Shown piece by piece: positions 25,085-34,232 of a DNA stretch of 64,000 bases. A program made the translations under genes and the position numbers. The notes below the pieces were generated by a model. That model had not been told where the DNA came from. It saw only the letters and a list, made by a program, of their open reading frames with translations, and did no database searches. Origin of the DNA: CAYMCO01 sp964388955 (GTDB taxonomy: Bacteria > Chloroflexota > Anaerolineae > Anaerolineales > E44-bin32); NCBI GenBank assembly GCA_964388955.1, contig CAYMCO010000027.1, positions 9,109 through 73,108 on the forward strand, in the 5' to 3' direction. The stretch's first letter is position 1. Every line of letters begins with the position of its first letter.

Positions 25085-26596
25085 CTACACAAACCGGCGC
25101 CTGATCTCCGAGCTGATGTAGTCCAGCACCGCCACCGTAATGGCGATGAACCAGACCGCGATGCCCGCGGCGCGGTAATCCAGTAGGCGGATCCACTGGA
25201 TGAGCAGGAACCCGATCCCGCCGCCGCCGACCAGCCCGATCACCGTGGACATGCGAACATTGATATCCCAGCGGTAGATGGTGAAGGATACGAAAGGCGG
25301 CACGATCTGGGGGATCACGGCGTAGATGACAGTCTGGACCCAGTTGGCGCCGGTTGCCTGGATTGCCTCGATCGGGCCCGGATCGATGGACTCGATGGAT
25401 TCGGAATACAGCTTTCCCAGGGCGGCGATCGTATGCAGGCTGAGAGCGAGGATCCCCGGGAAGGGCCCCAGCCCGACGACCACCACCGCGATGACCGTCC
25501 AGATCAACGGCTCGATAGAGCGCACGATGTTGAGAACGGTGCGGGTGATGAAATAGATTCCCAAGGTCAAGATCGATGCCGACATCAAGTTGCGGGCCGC
25601 CAGGAAACTGATGGGGATGGCGAAGATGATGCCGAAGAAAGTGGCCATCATGCCCAGGAAGATGGTCTCAATCATGCGCTCGACGGCCAGGCGTAGTTCC
25701 CGGCTCGGCTCAGGCGGCCCCACACCTGCCACCTGCTGGGCGTGGATGGTCCATATCTGGGCTTCCTCGCTCACGCTGGGAGGCAGGAGCCGGTACGGCA
25801 TCACGATGTCCAAACTGAAATCCCCCTCGTCGTCGGTGACCGGCGTGATGAATTCTCCCCCCTGCCGCTGCCGGAACTCATTCCCAATGGGGTCTTCCCA
25901 CAGCAGCTTTGTACTGGCATCGGGAGCGAAATTGCCTCCCTGGAGGGACAGGGTGGTGCCGGGCGTGCCATCCTGCTCGGAAAGCGATCCGCAGGTCGGT
26001 TCGGCGATCAGGTAGGGTTCATCCGACTGCGGCCGGTTGGCTGGAGGGGGGGTGTCCGTGCAGGGAACCTGAATGTCGGCGCTGGCTTCGATGAGTTCTT
26101 CGTGCCGGGAGACCGCTCGCGTCCACGGCCACATCACCTCTTCCAGCTTCGCTCCACCTTCCTCGAGGCCCTGGACCAGCTGCAGAGGCTCGATTTCCCC
26201 AATCTGCCATCCCAGGCCAAAGAAGATGATTGCCACCAATAGGAATAGCGCTGCTGCGTTCCGACTCTGCCCACGGGCGGTGAAGAATGCGTCGATCGTC
26301 ACCCAGATATAGAGGATCACCACGCCGATGCTGATGACGATCAGCGTCGGCTCGAGGCGCAGGGCCTTTCGAAGTATCTGCGCCAGACCTTCGGTCCGCT
26401 GCACCGATACGCTGAAGCGCCAGATCAGGAGACCGACAATGCTGACAAAGGTGATCAGGAGAGTGAAACCGCGTCGAAATTCCCGACTCAGCATGTGCCC
26501 CAGCCCGGGCAGGAGCAGTGAAAGGAGCGCTGCGATGGCAGGCGGCACCAGCGGAGGCTTTTGTGCGGTCTGCGGTCTTCTTCTGTGTCGATTCAT
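25085..26596 (-). CDS. phnE: PhnE-type phosphonate/phosphite permease with an N-terminal extension
   Basis: 503 residues from ATG 26596, preceded by AGGAGAG. About 230-250 residues are extra compared with usual PhnE (~260-280). Order: a helix pair with SLLLPGLGHMLSREFRRG, resembling small TM2-like membrane domains; two more membrane helices; an outer domain (about residues 175-290) with GTPGTTLSLQGGNFAPDAS, like an IPT/TIG beta-sandwich; then the ABC permease core with an EAA loop, IEAIQATGANWVQTVIYAVIPQ. It spans the membrane with PhnC and receives ligand from PhnD. It is the last gene of the operon, 10 bases after phnC. The extension may contact the binding protein or envelope. Confidence 0.88.
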   Translation of the reverse strand: MNRHRRRPQTAQKPPLVPPAIAALLSLLLPGLGHMLSREFRRGFTLLITFVSIVGLLIWRFSVSVQRTEGLAQILRKALRLEPTLIVISIGVVILYIWVTIDAFFTARGQSRNAAALFLLVAIIFFGLGWQIGEIEPLQLVQGLEEGGAKLEEVMWPWTRAVSRHEELIEASADIQVPCTDTPPPANRPQSDEPYLIAEPTCGSLSEQDGTPGTTLSLQGGNFAPDASTKLLWEDPIGNEFRQRQGGEFITPVTDDEGDFSLDIVMPYRLLPPSVSEEAQIWTIHAQQVAGVGPPEPSRELRLAVERMIETIFLGMMATFFGIIFAIPISFLAARNLMSASILTLGIYFITRTVLNIVRSIEPLIWTVIAVVVVGLGPFPGILALSLHTIAALGKLYSESIESIDPGPIEAIQATGANWVQTVIYAVIPQIVPPFVSFTIYRWDINVRMSTVIGLVGGGGIGFLLIQWIRLLDYRAAGIAVWFIAITVAVLDYISSEIRRRFV

Positions 26597-26606
26597 CTGG
26601 GCTCTC

Positions 26607-27398
26607 CTAGGCTGCCTCGTGCAGCTCGCCCTCCAGCCCACCTACGCGCACTGCCTCCTCGCCGTAGATGTCTTTGAATTGCTCGTCGGTCATGGCGCGG
26701 ATATCTTCTCGAGTGCCCCGATAGACGATTTCCCCCTCACGAAGCCCGATCACGCGAGTCGCATAGCGCTGAACCAGATCCAGATAGTGCAGGCTGCAGA
26801 TGACGGTGATGCCTTCCTCCTTGTTCAAGTCCTCGAGGTGCTGAAGGATAGAATGCGCCAGCACAGGATCCAGACTGGCGACGGGCTCGTCGGCAAGGAT
26901 CAGTTCGGGCTCCTGCATGAGGGCGCGCGCGATTCCCACCCGCTGCTGCTGCCCGCCGCTCAGCTCGTCAGCGCGCTTGCGGGCTTGGTCGGTGATGCCC
27001 AGTCGCTCCAGGGCGGTGTAGGCCTTCTCGCGATCCCCTCTTGAGAAACGTCCGGTGAGGCTGGTCCATGTGGGGGTGAATCCCAGGCGTCCCGCCAGCA
27101 CATTGGTGATCACAGACGAGCGTTTCACCAGATTGAAATGCTGGAAGATCATTCCAATCTTCCGGCGCACCTTCCGCAACTCATCGCCTTCCAGGTCGGT
27201 CATGTCCACGCCGTCCCAGACGATCTGCCCTTCGGTGGGGTCGATGAGCCGGTTGATGCATCGCAGCAGGGTGGACTTCCCTGAGCCGCTCAAGCCGATC
27301 ACGACGAGAAACTCCCCCTCTTCCACCTCGAAGCTCACGTTATTCAGCGCAACCGTGCCGTCATCGTAGATCTTGGTCAGGTTCCGCACTTCGAGCAT
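26607..27398 (-). CDS. phnC: Phosphonate/phosphite ABC transporter ATPase PhnC
   Basis: 263 residues from ATG 27398, with GGGAGG nine bases upstream. Walker A GLSGSGKST near residue 35, Q-loop FQHFNLVKR, ABC signature LSGGQQQRVGIARAL, Walker B LILADEPVASLDP and the switch region ICSLHYLDL. The final Leu-x-x-Ala-x-x-Tyr features and overall spacing match PhnC rather than a general amino-acid importer. It powers the PhnE permease. It lies between phnD and phnE; the gap to phnD is 94 bases. Confidence 0.93.
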   Translation of the reverse strand: MLEVRNLTKIYDDGTVALNNVSFEVEEGEFLVVIGLSGSGKSTLLRCINRLIDPTEGQIVWDGVDMTDLEGDELRKVRRKIGMIFQHFNLVKRSSVITNVLAGRLGFTPTWTSLTGRFSRGDREKAYTALERLGITDQARKRADELSGGQQQRVGIARALMQEPELILADEPVASLDPVLAHSILQHLEDLNKEEGITVICSLHYLDLVQRYATRVIGLREGEIVYRGTREDIRAMTDEQFKDIYGEEAVRVGGLEGELHEAA

Positions 27399-27492
27399 CC
27401 AACGATCCTCCCATGGAAAAGCGGGGGACGGGCCGTGCACCGCCCCCCGCTGGCTTCCATGCTCTGCTCCGACGTCAACAGCTCAGAACTCG

Positions 27493-28404
27493 CTACTGCA
27501 GCTCTTCGATGTTGACGCCCGACGCCTCCAGCACCTGTCGGAATGGATCATAGAAACTGTCATCGATCTTCTGCAGTCCAGCCCACTGATACGATTGATC
27601 CAGCGCCTCCTGACCTGCCTCCGTCTCGGCGATGGCCAGCAAGGCGTTGTTGATCTTATCGCGCAGTTCACGCGGGAAGCTGGGCACGTACTGCACCCCG
27701 TCGTTGGGAATGTCGGTGGAGACGCTGATGACCTTGACTACGTCCATGACATCCGGATGTTCATCCTCAATTGTGCTGCGGGCGTCCACGTAGGTGGCAC
27801 CGGCATCGCAGTCGCCATTGTAGACTGACGCCACCACTGCGTCATGCGAGCCTGCATCCGCCACTTCCGCCAAATCGGTGTCCGGATCCACGCCGGCGGC
27901 GCGCAGCTCGAGGCTGGGGATGATCCAGCCGCTGGTGCTGAGCGGATCAGGGCGGCAGAATGTCTTCCCTGCCAGGTCCGCGAGGGTTTCAATGCCACTG
28001 TCGGTGCGGGTGATGATCTGGCCGTTGTAGACGGGGCTACCGAAGCGGACCGACACCAGCTCAGCCTCAGCGCAGCCGCGTTGGTTCGCCAGGATGTAAG
28101 CGAAGGTGGCCAGGGAGCCCATATGAGCCTGCGGCGGGTCCGCGCACATGGCCTCGATCACGCCGGCATATTCCGTGGCGACGAACGTGTCGATCACAAG
28201 TCCCGTCTCATCAAAGACCATGTTGGCCACTTCTTCCGCCCCAGCCGAGACCTGTTCCATCTCGCCGGAGGGGACGAACGCCCAGATGATGGGATTCTGC
28301 TCAGTCCCTAGCTCGGCTTGCGCTTGTCCGCAGGCCCCAGTGAGTAAGGCAAGGGCGACCAGCAAGCCCATGGCGGCAAACAATAAACTCGTCTTCTTGC
28401 GCAT
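27493..28404 (-). CDS. phnD: Phosphonate/phosphite-binding lipoprotein PhnD
   Basis: 303 residues. A basic start and hydrophobic stretch end in the lipobox LTGAC with Cys25, so the mature protein is lipid-anchored. The body is a type II periplasmic-binding fold with NPIIWAFVPSGEMEQV at the start, DPPQAHMGSLATFAYIL, and CRPDPLSTSGWIIPSLELRAAG, where the Ser/Thr cluster forms the phosphonate or phosphite pocket in this family. Several Cys residues lie in the mature part. GAGGAGG stands seven bases before the ATG. No phosphonate lyase or phosphite dehydrogenase is nearby, so the exact ligand is unknown. Confidence 0.92.
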   Translation of the reverse strand: MRKKTSLLFAAMGLLVALALLTGACGQAQAELGTEQNPIIWAFVPSGEMEQVSAGAEEVANMVFDETGLVIDTFVATEYAGVIEAMCADPPQAHMGSLATFAYILANQRGCAEAELVSVRFGSPVYNGQIITRTDSGIETLADLAGKTFCRPDPLSTSGWIIPSLELRAAGVDPDTDLAEVADAGSHDAVVASVYNGDCDAGATYVDARSTIEDEHPDVMDVVKVISVSTDIPNDGVQYVPSFPRELRDKINNALLAIAETEAGQEALDQSYQWAGLQKIDDSFYDPFRQVLEASGVNIEELQ

Positions 28405-28530
28405 CGTACTTCATTCCTCCTCATTAGATTTGAAAGCTACGAGCATGGCGAAGATCAGTGTCCCGATGGTTTCCCCTGTTTGACGCTCTTGCTCCTGGGT
28501 CACCTCCTTTCGCGACGAATCGCCGGACAG

Positions 28531-28559
28531 ATGATAGCGCGAATTCCGGGCATGTGCAA
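28531..28559 (-). promoter_or_regulatory. Possible promoter for phnDCE
   Basis: On the minus strand, TTGCAC (28559-28554), 17 bases, TATCAT (28536-28531). The -35 is weak. The leader to phnD would be about 120 bases and includes a perfect AAAGGAGGTGA at about 28508-28498. Confidence 0.35.
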
Positions 28560-28664
28560 GAAAAGTCCGCAAAGCGCAGTGCGGTATGCGGCGTGCGCAG
28601 AGTGCAGGGATCAGGGAGCAGGCGCCAGATCCGGAACCATCGAAGGGGATTCCATTTCCAGAAG

Positions 28665-28759
28665 ACTGCCACGTCGGCCTGGCGGCCTCCTCGCAATGAC
28701 GGTGAGGGGCGCAGCCTCCCGGAGAAAAATCATTGCGAGGCGCGTAGCGCCGTGGCAAT
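28665..28759. repeat. 95-bp imperfect inverted repeat (MITE-like)
   Basis: The left arm (28665-28698) has CTGCCACG and CCTCGCAATGA; the right arm (28729-28759) has TCATTGCGAGG and CGTGGCAATC. The arms pair into a long hairpin with a ~30-base loop. This resembles the ATTGCGAGG...CGTGGCAATC palindromes scattered through many bacterial genomes. It lies in the spacer upstream of phnD. Confidence 0.7.
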
Positions 28760-29186
28760 CTTTCCATTACAGAGAACTCTCCGCCCTGGAGACCGCGATC
28801 CCTCGGATACCCTTGGGCCAGGCGTTGCCCCTCGGGATCCGGGAGACATCCCGGTTTCTATGATGAGGAAATCTATCGCCATGACAAAGGAGCCGCATCT
28901 CGAGTAGCGCCGAGCTTGGCCAGGCGCATATCGGGAGGCCTGGCCTGTGTTGTTGACAGGGTGTGGCTGGCATGAACCGGGTCCTCCCTCCTTCCCCGCA
29001 TCAGGCACCATACCCCGCCACCCGGGGGAGTGTTCCAACTTGGGGGGCAATGCTTTCGCCTCCCTCGCCTGATGCCGCCGCTGCTCACAGAGGCCCTCCA
29101 GTTCAGAGCGAAGAGCCGACAAACCCCCACCCGCTTGCCCCCTCCCCGAACATGCTGGGCCGTTTCCCCCGCTCTTCCGGAGGCCG
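28760..29186. other. Non-coding spacer
   Basis: About 430 bases with no frame that looks like a gene. Around 29155-29195 a G/C-rich segment (CTGGGCCGTTTCCCCC... through GGGGGAGGGG) recurs at 63856-63897, so the spacer is partly repeat-derived. Confidence 0.55.
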
Positions 29187-29344
29187 GGGGAGGGGATTGG
29201 GGTGGGGGGTGGAAGGAATCTCCAAAAGCGAAGTCGATCTTCCGCGGCGTGGATCACCGCGATGGGCAGTCCAGGAGCTGAGTGGAGGGCGCCCGAGTGA
29301 CGGGCCAGTTTTCGGACCTGGCTGCCCCCTGAAATGGAACACAC
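29187..29344 (-). repeat. 158-bp repeat, right inverted copy
   Basis: This is the reverse-complement partner of 24456-24613. Together the pair bounds a 4.9-kb segment holding phnDCE and nothing else that is recognisable. No transposase is present inside the segment. Confidence 0.8.
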
Positions 29345-29361
29345 GGTCGCCCGGTGCGCCC

Positions 29362-29390
29362 TTGCCGGTCGGCGCGCCTCGGCCTACAAT
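29362..29390 (+). promoter_or_regulatory. Promoter for folC, apparently leaderless
   Basis: TTGCCG at 29362-29367, 17 bases, TACAAT at 29385-29390. Transcription should begin about seven bases later, at or within two bases of the GTG start codon at 29399, so the mRNA would have no 5' leader. Confidence 0.6.
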
Positions 29391-29398
29391 AACCCCTT

Positions 29399-30790
29399 GT
29401 GAGCGAGGGGTCGGAGTTCCAGGCGGCGCTCGACTATATCTACAGCTTCGTGGACTACAGCGTCAAGCGGCGCTATCGCTATTCTGAGGAAGCATTTGAC
29501 CTTGATCGGGTGCGGAAGCTGCTCAGGGCGCTGGGGGATCCCCAGGATCGGTTCCCCAGCGCGCATATTGCCGGGACCAAGGGAAAAGGGTCCGTAGCCG
29601 CGCTAATGGAATCTGCCCTGCGCCACGATGGCTACCGCACGGGGCTCTATACATCGCCGCATCTCATTCAATTCACGGAGCGCATCCGGGTGGGGGGGGA
29701 GAATATCCAGCCGCGGGATGTCGTTGACCTCGTCGCGCGCCTTAAGCCGCATGTGCGCCAGCTTCCCGGTATCACCACCTACGAAATCATCACCGCCATG
29801 GGTTTCCTGCACTTTGCGGATGCCGAGGTGGATTGCGCGGTGGTCGAGGTGGGGTTAGGGGGTCGACTGGACGCGACCAATGTGCTCACGCCGCTGGTCT
29901 CCGTGATCACCTCACTCTCCTATGATCACATGCACCTGCTGGGGGACAGCCTCTCCGATATCGCCAGGGAGAAGGCGGGGATCATCAAGCCCGGTGTGCC
30001 AGTGGTGGTCGCGCCTCAACAGTATGAGGCGGGATTAGTCGTGCAGGAGGTGGCGGCCGCAATGGGGGCGCCGCTCATTCAGGTGGGTCGCGACTGGATG
30101 TTTTCCCCCGCGGCGCGGGATTTGGGAAAGCAAAGCATGGTGATCTGGTCCGCCGAAGAGGGGGCGCATATCGAGGCGTATGTCGAGTCGGGAGGCAAGA
30201 AGGAATGGGCGCCGACGAGGCTCGAGATCCCGCTCCTCGGATACCATCAAGTCGTGAATTCCGCTGTGGCGTATGCCGCGCTGCAGTCCCTCAAGTCCGG
30301 CGGTCTGCCGATCAGTGAGTCGGCTATCCGAGGGGGATTTCGGGACACGCGTTGGCCCGGGCGGTTCCAGGTTCTGTCGCGTGCGCCTCTTCTCGTGGTG
30401 GACTCGGCCCACAACCGGGATTCGGCCCTCAAACTGCGTATCGCGCTGGACGACTACTTCCCTGGGCAGCCGGTCACACTCATCTTTGGCGCTTCGGCTG
30501 ACAAGGATATCTCTGGAATGCTGGCCGAGCTCGTGCCGCGTGTATCACGCCTGATCGTCACCCAGGCCAAGCACCCTCGGGCCGAAGACGCGGAGGAGCT
30601 GGCAGAAATCGCCCACCGCTATGCGCTTCACGTCGAAGCCAGGGTGCCCGTATCGGCGGCCCTGGAGCATGCGCTCAGGCGAGCGGGGCCGGATGAAGTG
30701 ATCCTCGCTGCGGGCAGCCTCTTCGTGGCTGGGGAGGTGCTGGAAGCCTGGCAAGTCCTTTCTGGGGAGGTCAGGCTGAAAGCGACCTAA
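29399..30790 (+). CDS. folC: Folylpolyglutamate synthase / dihydrofolate synthase
   Basis: 463 residues from GTG 29399. The Mur-ligase-like P-loop is AGTKGKGSVAALM at residues 58-70, followed by TSPHLIQFTERIRV, the DATNVL motif in GLGGRLDATNVLTP, and HMHLLG with EKAGIIKPGVPVV. The C-terminal domain begins near FRDTRWPGRFQVL and has DSAHN. The enzyme adds glutamate to folates and may make dihydrofolate. No ribosome site precedes the GTG, in agreement with leaderless translation. Its last 20 bases overlap the end of mfd on the other strand. Confidence 0.94.
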   Translation: MSEGSEFQAALDYIYSFVDYSVKRRYRYSEEAFDLDRVRKLLRALGDPQDRFPSAHIAGTKGKGSVAALMESALRHDGYRTGLYTSPHLIQFTERIRVGGENIQPRDVVDLVARLKPHVRQLPGITTYEIITAMGFLHFADAEVDCAVVEVGLGGRLDATNVLTPLVSVITSLSYDHMHLLGDSLSDIAREKAGIIKPGVPVVVAPQQYEAGLVVQEVAAAMGAPLIQVGRDWMFSPAARDLGKQSMVIWSAEEGAHIEAYVESGGKKEWAPTRLEIPLLGYHQVVNSAVAYAALQSLKSGGLPISESAIRGGFRDTRWPGRFQVLSRAPLLVVDSAHNRDSALKLRIALDDYFPGQPVTLIFGASADKDISGMLAELVPRVSRLIVTQAKHPRAEDAEELAEIAHRYALHVEARVPVSAALEHALRRAGPDEVILAAGSLFVAGEVLEAWQVLSGEVRLKAT

Positions 30791-33700
30791 GCACTTCGAG
30801 AAGGCGCTCCTGCCAATCGCGGCCCGGTTCCCGCTGCAGCCACAGCCCGCGCCTGCTCTGGCGGACATCCGGACCGAGATCGAGATGCACTTCCGGATCC
30901 TGACCCGGAATCTGGAGCCGGATCTGGCCGTTGGCGGAGCCCACCGATTCCACTCCCGCCTTGGAAGCCAGGAGTTTCACCCGCAGCATGTAAAGGATGT
31001 TGCGCACCTCGGGCGGGAGCGGCCCGAAGCGATCTGTGAGTTCCTCCCCAAGTGAATCGATGGATCCCAGATCGCGTATCTCAGCCACGCGCCGGTAAAG
31101 CTGCAGGCGCAGGTTGCGGTCCGGAACATAGTCCGTCGGGATGGCGATTGCCAGGGGGAGCTCGATGGAGACGGGCAGGATCTCCGGCACATCCGCAGGC
31201 CCTTCCACTTGGCTCAAAGACTCGCGCCCTGCTTTCAACCGGTGCACCGCGCGGCTCAGCAGCCGTGTGTACAGATGGAATCCGATTGCCCCAATGTGTC
31301 CGTGCTGGCGGGTCCCCAGGATGTCACCGGCGCCACGCATCTCCAGGTCTCGCATCGCGATGGAATAGCCGGCTCCCAACTGGGAATGCTCGGCGATGAT
31401 TTCCATTCGACGAAGCCCGTCCTCCGTGGGCTTGAAGTGGCTGTGGCGGAAGAAGTAGGCGTAGGCCCTTGCGGCGCCTCGGCCCACCCTTCCACGAAGC
31501 TGATAGAGCTGCGCCAATCCGAATGTGTCGGCGCGATCCACGATGAGTGTGTTGGCGTTGGGGAAATCGAGCCCCGACTCAATAATGGACGTGCTGACCA
31601 GTACATCGATCTCTCCGGCGGCGAATTCATCCATCACCTGTGCCAATTCACGCTCGGGCATTTGCCCGTGGGCGATCGTGATCTGCGCCTCCGGCACCAA
31701 TCGCTCGAGCCGGTTTTGCACCGCGTTTATGGTCTGCACCCGGTTATGCACGAAGAAGACTTGTCCCCCCCGGTCGAGCTCTCGCAGAATCGCTTGCCGG
31801 ACTAGCCTTGGATTGTACCGCCCGACGTGGGTCATCACAGGCAGACGCTCCTCCGGGGGCGTGTTGATGGTAGAGATATCCCTGGCGCCGGTGAGCGCCA
31901 TGTACAGCGTCCGTGGGATGGGGGTGGCCGTCATGGTGAGCACATCCACCTGAGTGCGCATCTGCTTGAAGAACTCCTTATGGGTAACGCCGAACCGCTG
32001 TTCCTCATCGATGATGAGCAAGCCAAGCCGCTTGAAGCGGACGGAAGGCTGGAGCAAACGGTGCGTACCAATGACGATGTCTATGGCCCCTTCCGCCAAC
32101 CCCTGTGTGATCGCCTCCGCCTCCTGGCGGGTCCGGAAGCGGGAGAGCATTTCAACACTCACCGGGAAGGGGGCTAGGCGCTGCTGGAAGGTATGGAAGT
32201 GCTGCTGGGCGAGCACAGTCGTGGGGACCAGAATCGCCACTTGTTTCCCGCCCATGACCGCCTTGAACGCCGCTCGCAGCGCGATCTCGGTCTTGCCGTA
32301 TCCCACATCGCCGCACAGCAGCCGGTCCATGGGCCGGGCGCGTTCCATGTCCCGTTTCACATCTTCAATCGCCTTGAGTTGGTCTGCAGTCTCCGTATAG
32401 GGGAAGGAGGCCTCCAATTCGCGCTGCCATTCTGAGTCCGACGGGAAGGCGAACCCCTGCACGGTCATCCGTTGTGCATACAGGTCAAGAAGGTCGCGAG
32501 CGACCTCATCCACGGCGCGCCGGGCCTGCGCCTTGGCGCGCTCCCATGAGGGCGATCCCAGCCGGGATAGCGCCGGCGCCCTGCTGTCGACACCGACGTA
32601 GGGGGTGATCCGATCCGCCTGATGGATCGGGACATATAGTTGGTCCCCCTCGGCATACTCGACCAGCAGATACTCGCGCCGCATCTCATCCAGTTCGCGC
32701 TCAACCAAGCCGATGAAGCGCCCCACCCCGTAGTCGATATGAACGACGAAGCTGCCGGGGCGCAAGTCGGCGTATTGCGCCTCTGGTGCCATGGATTTGA
32801 TCTTCGTCCTGGGTCGCGGTTTGGGACGCGACCAGCCGAATATCTCGCCATCGGTCAGCAGATGGAGCCTGCCACCCGAGGCCAACTCCAACGTCCAACC
32901 CTCGCTGAGCGCGCCCGGGACAAAGACAACATCGCCCGGTCCAAGATCCGCCGGCAATGCGGGCTGAGGTTCGGCGCTCTGGCCCTCCGCCCACAGCTCC
33001 GTGAGCCGGGAGGCCTGCCGGCTGACCAGCACAACCGGATCATGCTTGGCGCGCGCCTTGGAAATGTGCTCCATCAAGGGCTGCACTTGGCCCCCGAACC
33101 TGGGGCCGGGCGCGAAGCGGCGGTCCAATTGGGGTGCGCCTTCACTGGCGACGGGGGAGGCAGTCATGCCCAGATCCAGCATGATGTGGTCTCGCAGCTC
33201 CTCGTGCAGCCCTGCCAGCGTTACATAAGGCAAAGGGAACTCCTCGGGGATCCGGCCCGCGGCAATCTGGTCAGCGCGCATCTCGACCGCCTGTTGTTCC
33301 AAATCACTCACCATCTCATCGAAGACCGCCAGGTCGTCCACAAGGACAATTGTCGAAGCCGGAAGGAAGTCGATCAGGCTGGACTGCTCCGGATTCATCC
33401 ATGGCAGGAAGAACTCCGCAAAGCGCGCGCGCGGATCTCCACCGAAGTCTTCGGCTTCCGGCAGCCAACGATCCCATGTCTCATGGTAGAGGCCCGGCAG
33501 CCCCTCCCGAGCCGGGCTCAGGAGCAAATGGGGGATCTCCTCCGCCGATCGCTGGGTGGCAGCGTCGAAGCGGCGCAGGGATTCCATTTCATCCCCGAAG
33601 AACTCGATTCGCACCGGCAGAGCCTCGGAGGGGGGCCAAAGGTCCAGAATGCCTCCTCTCCGGCTGAACTGCCCGGGCTCGCTGACAACCGATGCCGGGG

Positions 33701-34232
33701 AATAGCCAGAAGCGACCAGGAGGTCAAGGATCTTATCCAAACGCTGAAGGCCGCCCGTTTTCAGCCATCGGGACAGACGGATGATCTGTCGCGGCGATAT
33801 CGTGCGCGTCATCGCAGCGCGGGCGGATGCCAAGACAAGGGTGGCAGGGGATCGACTGAGGTCTGGCGGAGCGCCGGGTTGGAGATCCCGGGTCAGGGTC
33901 GAAAGGGTCCCAATGCGGCCCCGGATGGTGCGCGGCCCCCAGGGGGCGCGCTCATAGAACAACGGATTGGGTTGCGGGAACGCCAGCACCCGCAGCGCCG
34001 GGTTCCAGCTGCGGAGTTCCTCGGAGAGCGTGAGCACACGGTCCTCGCGCGGGACCAGGTATAGGGTGGTGCGCCCCTCTCCCGAGGCAATGGCGGCCGC
34101 GAACGTCGGCCGAACGGCGCGTGGCAGATGCAGGTCGAAGTCCCGGCCTGCGTTGTCATCCAGCTCTCCGAGCAGGCGCTGGTATTCGGGAAGCCTCCGG
34201 ATCTCGGAGAGGAGCGCTGATAGATCCATCAT
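30771..34232 (-). CDS. mfd: Transcription-repair coupling factor Mfd
   Basis: 1153 residues, the normal length. The N-terminal UvrB-like region (1-450) is followed by the CarD-like RNA polymerase interaction domain (GSFVVHIDYGVGRFIGL, then EYLLVEYAEGDQLYVP). The translocase has Walker A LCGDVGYGKTE, the DEEQ box LLIIDEEQRFGV, TATPIPRTL, and the TRG motif region with GRVGRGAARAYAYFF. The C-terminal TRCF domain closes the protein. It frees stalled RNA polymerase and recruits UvrA. Its ATG overlaps the pth stop by four bases as ATGA, so the two are coupled. Confidence 0.97.
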   Translation of the reverse strand: MMDLSALLSEIRRLPEYQRLLGELDDNAGRDFDLHLPRAVRPTFAAAIASGEGRTTLYLVPREDRVLTLSEELRSWNPALRVLAFPQPNPLFYERAPWGPRTIRGRIGTLSTLTRDLQPGAPPDLSRSPATLVLASARAAMTRTISPRQIIRLSRWLKTGGLQRLDKILDLLVASGYSPASVVSEPGQFSRRGGILDLWPPSEALPVRIEFFGDEMESLRRFDAATQRSAEEIPHLLLSPAREGLPGLYHETWDRWLPEAEDFGGDPRARFAEFFLPWMNPEQSSLIDFLPASTIVLVDDLAVFDEMVSDLEQQAVEMRADQIAAGRIPEEFPLPYVTLAGLHEELRDHIMLDLGMTASPVASEGAPQLDRRFAPGPRFGGQVQPLMEHISKARAKHDPVVLVSRQASRLTELWAEGQSAEPQPALPADLGPGDVVFVPGALSEGWTLELASGGRLHLLTDGEIFGWSRPKPRPRTKIKSMAPEAQYADLRPGSFVVHIDYGVGRFIGLVERELDEMRREYLLVEYAEGDQLYVPIHQADRITPYVGVDSRAPALSRLGSPSWERAKAQARRAVDEVARDLLDLYAQRMTVQGFAFPSDSEWQRELEASFPYTETADQLKAIEDVKRDMERARPMDRLLCGDVGYGKTEIALRAAFKAVMGGKQVAILVPTTVLAQQHFHTFQQRLAPFPVSVEMLSRFRTRQEAEAITQGLAEGAIDIVIGTHRLLQPSVRFKRLGLLIIDEEQRFGVTHKEFFKQMRTQVDVLTMTATPIPRTLYMALTGARDISTINTPPEERLPVMTHVGRYNPRLVRQAILRELDRGGQVFFVHNRVQTINAVQNRLERLVPEAQITIAHGQMPERELAQVMDEFAAGEIDVLVSTSIIESGLDFPNANTLIVDRADTFGLAQLYQLRGRVGRGAARAYAYFFRHSHFKPTEDGLRRMEIIAEHSQLGAGYSIAMRDLEMRGAGDILGTRQHGHIGAIGFHLYTRLLSRAVHRLKAGRESLSQVEGPADVPEILPVSIELPLAIAIPTDYVPDRNLRLQLYRRVAEIRDLGSIDSLGEELTDRFGPLPPEVRNILYMLRVKLLASKAGVESVGSANGQIRLQIPGQDPEVHLDLGPDVRQSRRGLWLQREPGRDWQERLLEVLRSLSA

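Noticed and set aside
28498..28512. GGGTCACCTCCTTT, which looks like the 3' end of 16S rRNA
   Set aside because: The flanking sequence has no similarity to 16S rRNA; on the minus strand it is simply a strong Shine-Dalgarno-like stretch.
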